Positions 57,233-64,000 of a stretch of 64,000 bases of DNA are shown one piece after another. Position numbers and translations under genes: made by a program. Under the pieces are notes generated by a model. That model ran no database searches. It saw nothing but the letters and a program-made list of their open reading frames with translations, and was not told where the DNA came from. Positions within the stretch are counted from its first letter, which is position 1; each line of letters starts with the position of its first letter. Source of the stretch: Echinometra lucunter (Eukaryota > Echinodermata > Echinoidea > Camarodonta > Echinometridae); contig CM057154.1 of assembly GCA_029962745.1 (NCBI GenBank), positions 21,332,276 through 21,396,275 on the forward strand. The letters run 5' to 3'.

Positions 57233-58904
57233 AAAAAATCACTTCTTTATTTATGTGAGAGAAGAAAAATTATCATCGAAATGTACGAAGATCTCTCAGC
57301 ATGAAAAATAGGTCACGTGTAAGAAAGCAAACAGATCACTTCGCGTTGTGCACTTAAGGCTTCTACCTGTTTACAACATCTCAAATCTTGTCTCTTTTCT
57401 GTCTATTAAGACGCAAAAATCCTTTATCTCTGTTTTTTTGCTCTGGGTGTATGTCCATTACGGAGACAAGTCTAATTATGAGATGGGCAAGATGTAAGTT
57501 GAGCTTTTACGTCAATGACGTCACAATGAATTAGATGATGACATGATCGAGCGCGTGTCTTTGATTTTCCGCTCGTTCTATGCAGTTATATCCCGCTTCT
57601 TTCCTTCTATGATTTCACCTTTGTCACCATGGTCACTCTGCCTTGTCATTTTTTCTGCCCCTTTCTATTTATTTGAATTACTAACATGACTATAGAAATG
57701 CAGTGCATCATCACCGTATTCCATCAAACGAGTCGTCTGTGATATAATCGCGACAGGGGAACTTGCACTTGTCCAAATCGCAACACGAGCGAAATTCCCA
57801 GCGTCAGTCACTGACTTCAAACTATAGCTAACAACCTTAAACCCAAACCCAACTTTAGCCTGAAATGACAAAGGAAGCCCTTAATTGCCTGGAGCACATG
57901 ATGGATAATCATAATTGTCATGAGCTTAACGAATGTTTATCTTTCTACCATCAAGCCGACATTTCGATCTTTCGAAGAAACCAAAGCCATCAAAACATGC
58001 GGTACAATTAAATATCTTTGTTAGATATGAAACGATCACTCGCTTTTATCTCACCATGCGATATGAGAGAGTTCTTAGCGCGTTATACATTGAAATCGAT
58101 TACGTGCAAATGTTGTGCTTCAAGGAAAAGCCAATGAGGAAGAAAGCACATATTCCAATTATCTATCTTAATACAACAGATGGTTCAACTTCATTTACCA
58201 TGTTTATCCTGCAGTGATGTCAGGACTGGCAAGACCAGTCTAAAGCAAACCCTTTATGGTCATATTCATGTGCTTTCAAGAGTGAAAATAAATTAAGAGA
58301 AGCATTTTTAATTAATAAACTTGGGAAATGACACGTCGCTTTGACTGACACCGCTGGTAATGATTAAGTGTTGCATCGTCGTTAAAAATAACCATGACGA
58401 AACATGGTTTGATCATTTTGATTTCCACACTACTGACTAGCTTTTCAAGATATGCCTATATCATATTCACTTCGTTCAACATTAGTTCCTTCCTTCCCTT
58501 CTTGTTCCCAAATCTCATAAACAGGCTGGTTTAAAGTCCCTGTCATCCTTTGCGCCACGCCTTCGGAACAAATTCCCTGCACTTTTTAGAAACAATACTC
58601 ACTTTATTTCTGTTTTTTAAAAAAAAATCTAAAATCATACCTTTACTATTCTTCCGAATATATTTTGTTCAGGGACGAGAGGACAACGCCTTGTGTCCTC
58701 TGGAAAAGGCGTTTTATAAATCCAAATACTATATCAAAACTGTGTTCACATTCAATTTTGTGCAGATCAAGCCTAAGGGGGACGTGAAAAGTGGTCTTTA
58801 TATCGGGTGAATTTTATATAAATTATGCTCCTTATATGCAGGTTTCCTTTTCTAGTAACATCGATCAAGAGAAAAACACAGTCGTCTCTATTAAACTTTC
58901 TTTA

Positions 58905-59900
58905 CATTTAATAGTTGATATGGGTTGGACTGAAGTAACATAATTCCAAAAGCCAAGGTCGAGTTTGGTGACATTTTATTAAATTTGCGTATTTTCTCAG
59001 ACGTGACCATAGGACGTGACCCTGCAATCATGGAGCAACATCCATGAAAAAAAGAAGAAAGAATAGTTCTACAATCATGCCTCAAATGAGGTCCCTGTAG
59101 ACAGGTGAACTTTCTATACTGGTGAAAGTTTGACTGCATGGAGTCGTAAATTCCTAAAGTTACAATGGAGGTGGAGTGACATTATTTTCATTAAATTTTG
59201 TTTCTTTTTTTTTTAATACGCAGTCATAAGATAAGAATAGCTCTGTCATTATGCATCAAATGAGGTCTTTCTATAGACAGGTGACCATTGTATACAGGTG
59301 GTCTTTAATGCAGATTTCGCTGGAATAGTATACACTCTAAAAACAATCTGCTCATATTTGACTAGATTACTGGATCAGCCGGGCACTTGCACTATTTCTC
59401 GTCAAAATGACCAGAAACCTAGCCATTTTCACTAGAATCCGAGTCAATTTTGACTAGAATACCGTTGGCTCTATACATGAAATTGACTATCATTTTGACG
59501 AGAAATAATGCAAGTGCCCGGCTGATCCGGTAATCTATCTGACTAGATTGTTTTTAGAATGTATATCCCAAGCCATGGTCGAGGTATATAGGGTTTGGGT
59601 AACATTTCAATAAACTAGCGCATTTTGTGATACGCGACTACGCAGTCATGGGGCAGAATTCATAAAATAAGAAGACTGAGGATAGCTCTACCTCTATTCC
59701 TTAAGTAAGGTCTTTATATAGAGGTGATCCTTATGATCAGGTGGTCGCCAATGCAGGCATGATTGGAATAATGATTATGTTCCCCAAGTCATGGCCGAGG
59801 TGGCGTTTGTTGACATTTTGATTAAATTTGTGCATTTTGTAATGCGTGACTACGCAATAATGGTGCAACATCCATGAAAATGATAAGAAGAAAGAGTTCC
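58905..59900. repeat. Diverged tandem repeat, units of about 200-240 bp with GACAGGTG motifs
   Basis: Recurring blocks in the same order: CCAAG(C)CA(A/T)GG(T/C)CGAG, a GTGACATTTT-like block, ACGCAGTCATG-like, CATCAAATGAGGTCTTTC-like, then GACAGGTGA..TATACAGGTGGTC. At least four units, starting near 58940, 59160, 59567 and 59790. Related to the repeats at 12104 and 20364. Confidence 0.7.
59333..59565. mobile_element. Foldback MITE with long arms inside the satellite-like array
   Basis: ACACTCTAAAAACAATCTGC and the near-complement AGATTGTTTTTAGAATGT enclose arms containing GATCAGCCGGGCACTTGCAC and its complement. It interrupts the tandem array. Confidence 0.85.
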
Positions 59901-61567
59901 ACCATCACTACTAAGAGTGATGCATAGGCCGCGCGGTGCATCAGCGTTGGGTTATTACCTAAATCTACTGGAATATTGATGAGTCTGGTGGTGAAATTGA
60001 CGCGATGGTAGACTGTTTATACAAAGGCTTGACGCACTATATGCATCATTGACTGGAACCGACTTCGGCAAACTCCAAAATAAATGAGATGGATGGACAA
60101 GGAGATAGATAACAAAGAAAGTACGCGAATGTTTCAAGGAGAGAGTGAAGGTAGGGATAAGGGAGGCAGGATGACATGCAGAGAAGAACTGAAAAGCGAG
60201 AGAGAGAGAGAGAGAGAAGAGGGAAGAAAAGGTACGCATAATAGGTGCAATAGATTATCGACGCCGTTTTCTTCCTCAAGGTTATTAGGAACGCCACACG
60301 GAAAGTAAAAAGTTCCCTTCAAAATATTTTGAAACACATATGTACCATATGTACCATTTCATCATAGAATATTGTAGGCCATATAATAACAATTATGGAT
60401 TTATTTATCCGTTGTGTTTTAATTATTATAACTTTGTTTGGATATTCCCTAATGGCGGAGGAAAATAAGGCATAATCCTTTCACAAATATTTTTAATTGT
60501 CAGATCCAGGAGCCACGGTTAGTGAATAAAATTCGACGTTCTCAGTAGAGTACTAGATTATGATGTTAAGTTGTCCATAAATATTAATGCATAATTTGAC
60601 CGTGTAATCTAAATTCTGAATACATTTTTGTATGCCTAGAAAGATATCTAGGTTTTAATCAGCAAAGTAAAATATAATTGTATCAGTAAACTATATCATT
60701 AATTTATTATTTTTCCTGAAAGAATTTGTTATTGGCTGGGTAAAAAAATAATGGTAGCACATCATTGTCGAAGCCTGCTTTTTTGCGTTTCATAAGCTAT
60801 ATTTTATAACTTTAGTGGTACAAGTCTCTGAAAGGGCTGTGCATGTTAAATAATACAATAGCATTTTTTCTCCTCCTACGGGTGATTTGTAGATCGATGC
60901 ATCCCATTTTAAGGAAAACGCATTAGCACGATTAGTTTCAATATCTAATAAATTTCATTTCATTTCCGAGCTTTAAATAACTTAGCTCCTTTCCACCGTT
61001 GTTATTCCATCCAAAATCTTTGATAATTCATATACAAAAAACTATAATTGTAGTGCCACGCATTTTCCAAGAGGAAAAAAAAATATTGTGCAATATTTTG
61101 CAATAATTCGTTATCAACCCTTTGTATTTCCCTATAGGCTCTCATGTTTTTATCATCATTATCATTTTATCAATTTCCTCACAGTTGCTGGGAAAGATTT
61201 CGAAGACTAAGAAAAGAATGGAAAGCTTAAGCTTTAATGAATATTAATGAGTTATAATAATTATAATAATAGCAATTCACCATGCACATTATTGAAGCTC
61301 AAGGAGCCACAAAAAAAAAAAAAAATGAATGCGATGCCTTTGATAGTATAATAGAAATTTTTAATAATGTTTGTGATCCCTATACAGCCTTAAATCTAGG
61401 TTATGATAAATGAGTATGAATATATCAATTGATAATTTTATTGTAACTTACAATTCTTCATTTTTTAGTTTTTCTTTTACCCCTCGAGAATTTCGTAATG
61501 ATTAGGGGAAAGACATAAGTTATCATGTCAATACCGAAATAAACATCATGAACATTGCTTAGGGGAG

Positions 61568-62260
<693 letters not shown>

Positions 62261-64000
62261 CGATCGAGAGTAGACATTTTCTCATCAATTTGCATTTTAC
62301 TCAGGGGGGTAATTACCTCGTTGACTTGGTGATTATCCCAAAATCACGCTTTACGCCATGAATCACTCTTGGATCATTGCACGATTCAAAATTCGAAATA
62401 TTCCATTCCTTGCGAAACAGCAGGGAAAATTTCTTCTTTAATTATGAATGCAACGATAACGAACCCGAGGATGGGAAATGCATGAATGGCTACGAAAAAG
62501 ACCAAATTCAAGTGTCAACACAAAATATCACGTAATGATTAGCCCATACAATTTCCCGAATTAGGCTGTGAAATAATCGAGGCTGCTTTGCTTCTCAGTA
62601 TGATAGTTAATAATAGGCGAGGAAAACGAACAGCGGATGGAAATGAAGAGCAATATTGAATTGAGGGAGAAGAGACTATAGAACTGCATGTATATAAAGC
62701 GAGGCAAACTTGAGATTAACATGATTAAAATATGTTCATAATACGAAATATGATATAAAGCGTGTAAAGGACGACAGAGATAAGGGAGAAAAGAATAAGA
62801 TGCATTCGACAAAAGAGAGCAAAATAGCTATACTAAGGGGGCATTTCGCGTTATGGAGAAAGGGGGGGGGGGGGTCTTAACAGGATGATAAATAGGAGAT
62901 CAAGGTCATCCAGTGAGTGAGGAGTTTGGGAGAAGTCGTATTAGCTTTTTTAAAAACATGTTGTACTGTACTATAAATGTTTTGTAATGTGTTTATTTGG
63001 ATAATTAAAAACCAAATATGTCTGAGGGCGTGGCAAAAGTTTTGCAAACCCGTACGGGGCTTGATCCCCGATAAAAATGTATTGATAAAACATACAAAAA
63101 GATACATAATCCTAAAAAATGTTCTGTACAAAATCAAATTAAGGAATGGTAAATTACAGAGACACTTGCTGCCCAGGTTCCTATCCTTCTCTTCTTCTAC
63201 ACGTCCTTTCTCATTTTTTGTTGTTGCTATTCTTCAGGAGAAGGGCGGGGGGGGGGGGGGGGGGATTGTCACATGTTCATATGCCAATGCATGCGCCCAC
63301 CCCCCACCCCTCCCGGAGCTAAACCTCTACTGCTCCCTATCGAATTGCTTTCATCATCCCACCTGATCATCCGTTCAGGTGTGAATTTAACCGTTGTTTC
63401 GTTTACAAAAAAGCTGATATAAAAACTGCACACCCAATATACCACGAATGTTTATTTTTTATACCCCGTGCGTCTGTTCATATCTGTTTATAATTCGACC
63501 AATGAATAATCAACAAAAACATTATGAAAAAGGTCAATTTCAACACGAATGTTCATCCGTTATCCGCCATACGCCATATGTCTCGAGAACACCCCCCCCC
63601 CTCCCCTCACTTATTATTCTGAAGCCCTGGTCATAATTCCCCAAAGGCATTTATAATACAAGAGATGCGCCCGATATGAAGCAAGACTCCGAGGCAACAA
63701 GCTGTATCTACAAAAACTAATGAATGACAACACCGTTGCTGCAAGTATATACAGGTAGAAGTTATAAGCATGGTAGTAGTATTTATATCATTATGATGGT
63801 GACGTTTTTATGGGCAATTCTGAGTATGAGGTAGATAATCAAGTACGAGGTAGACCGTAATTATTATAAAACCTGAAGGACGCAGAATGGCTTAGGTTTT
63901 TCGATGCTCCTAAATTTGAACAGCTTTCTTGAAGGCATCGATGGATCTGCAGGGGTTGCGGAACGTTTTTTGGAGTGGGGAGGGGGGGGGGGGGGGGCTG

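Noticed and set aside
57665..57871. Minus-strand frame AKVGFGFKVVSYSLKSV... as a possible 5' exon of the nicotinic receptor
   Set aside because: It has an AG acceptor-like start but none of the expected first-exon patterns (no LL..Y...RPV, no GL.L.QI), and no clean donor in a compatible phase.
59955..60337. Ser/Leu-rich minus-strand frames around 60200
   Set aside because: They arise from a short (GA)n tract; no conserved protein pattern.

Overview
This is eukaryotic, intron-rich animal DNA: GT-AG introns, conserved metazoan exons, microsatellites, SINE-like and foldback repeats, and two 500-base runs of N (assembly gaps). The protein matches, the repeat style (SINEs with a tRNA-like head and a tail near CTTTGGCAAGACATT; long G or C runs inside transposon ends) and the gene structures suggest an echinoderm, most likely a sea urchin. 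That assignment is inference from memory.

Layout. At 407-478 there is a single 72-nt leucine-rich-repeat exon (+) from a gene that is otherwise off-window or in the first gap. From 5377 to 8179 (-) lies a complete three-exon quinolinate phosphoribosyltransferase gene (QPRT, 303 aa). Head-to-head with it, 672 bp away, is a complete 13-exon BRAP gene (8852-21356, +, 719 aa): an IMP/BRAP2-type RING-H2 plus UBP-zinc-finger plus coiled-coil E3 ligase. Every BRAP and QPRT splice phase closes. From 21.4 to 26 kb there is repeat-rich intergenic DNA. From 26.2 to 43.5 kb are two tandem, related genes that I do not recognise, here called cassette gene A (26169-33988, +) and cassette gene B (36751-43239, +). 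Each starts with a signal-peptide exon ending in phase 1, followed by many short symmetrical (phase 1-1) exons whose protein ends in SES|G or PG, and closes with a short terminal exon. Gene A carries three A-type and four B-type cassettes plus a broken one. Gene B carries five intact C-type cassettes, one C-type and one D-type open cassette with AT instead of GT at the donor, and at least eight decayed copies, several broken by transposon insertions. From 49185 to 55390 (-) are the last five exons of a nicotinic acetylcholine receptor alpha-type subunit; its signal-peptide and first ligand-binding exons were not found. The final 8.6 kb holds satellite-like repeats, foldback elements, a long GA array and no gene that I can support.

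The most novel content is the pair of secreted cassette-exon genes. Exon symmetry means any subset of cassettes can be joined in frame. The sequence shows recent tandem duplication of cassettes, a shared cassette end, and transposons repeatedly landing in or at the edge of cassette exons. No known family was recognised. A secreted, serine/charge-rich, possibly proteolytically processed product with variable splice forms is the working inference.
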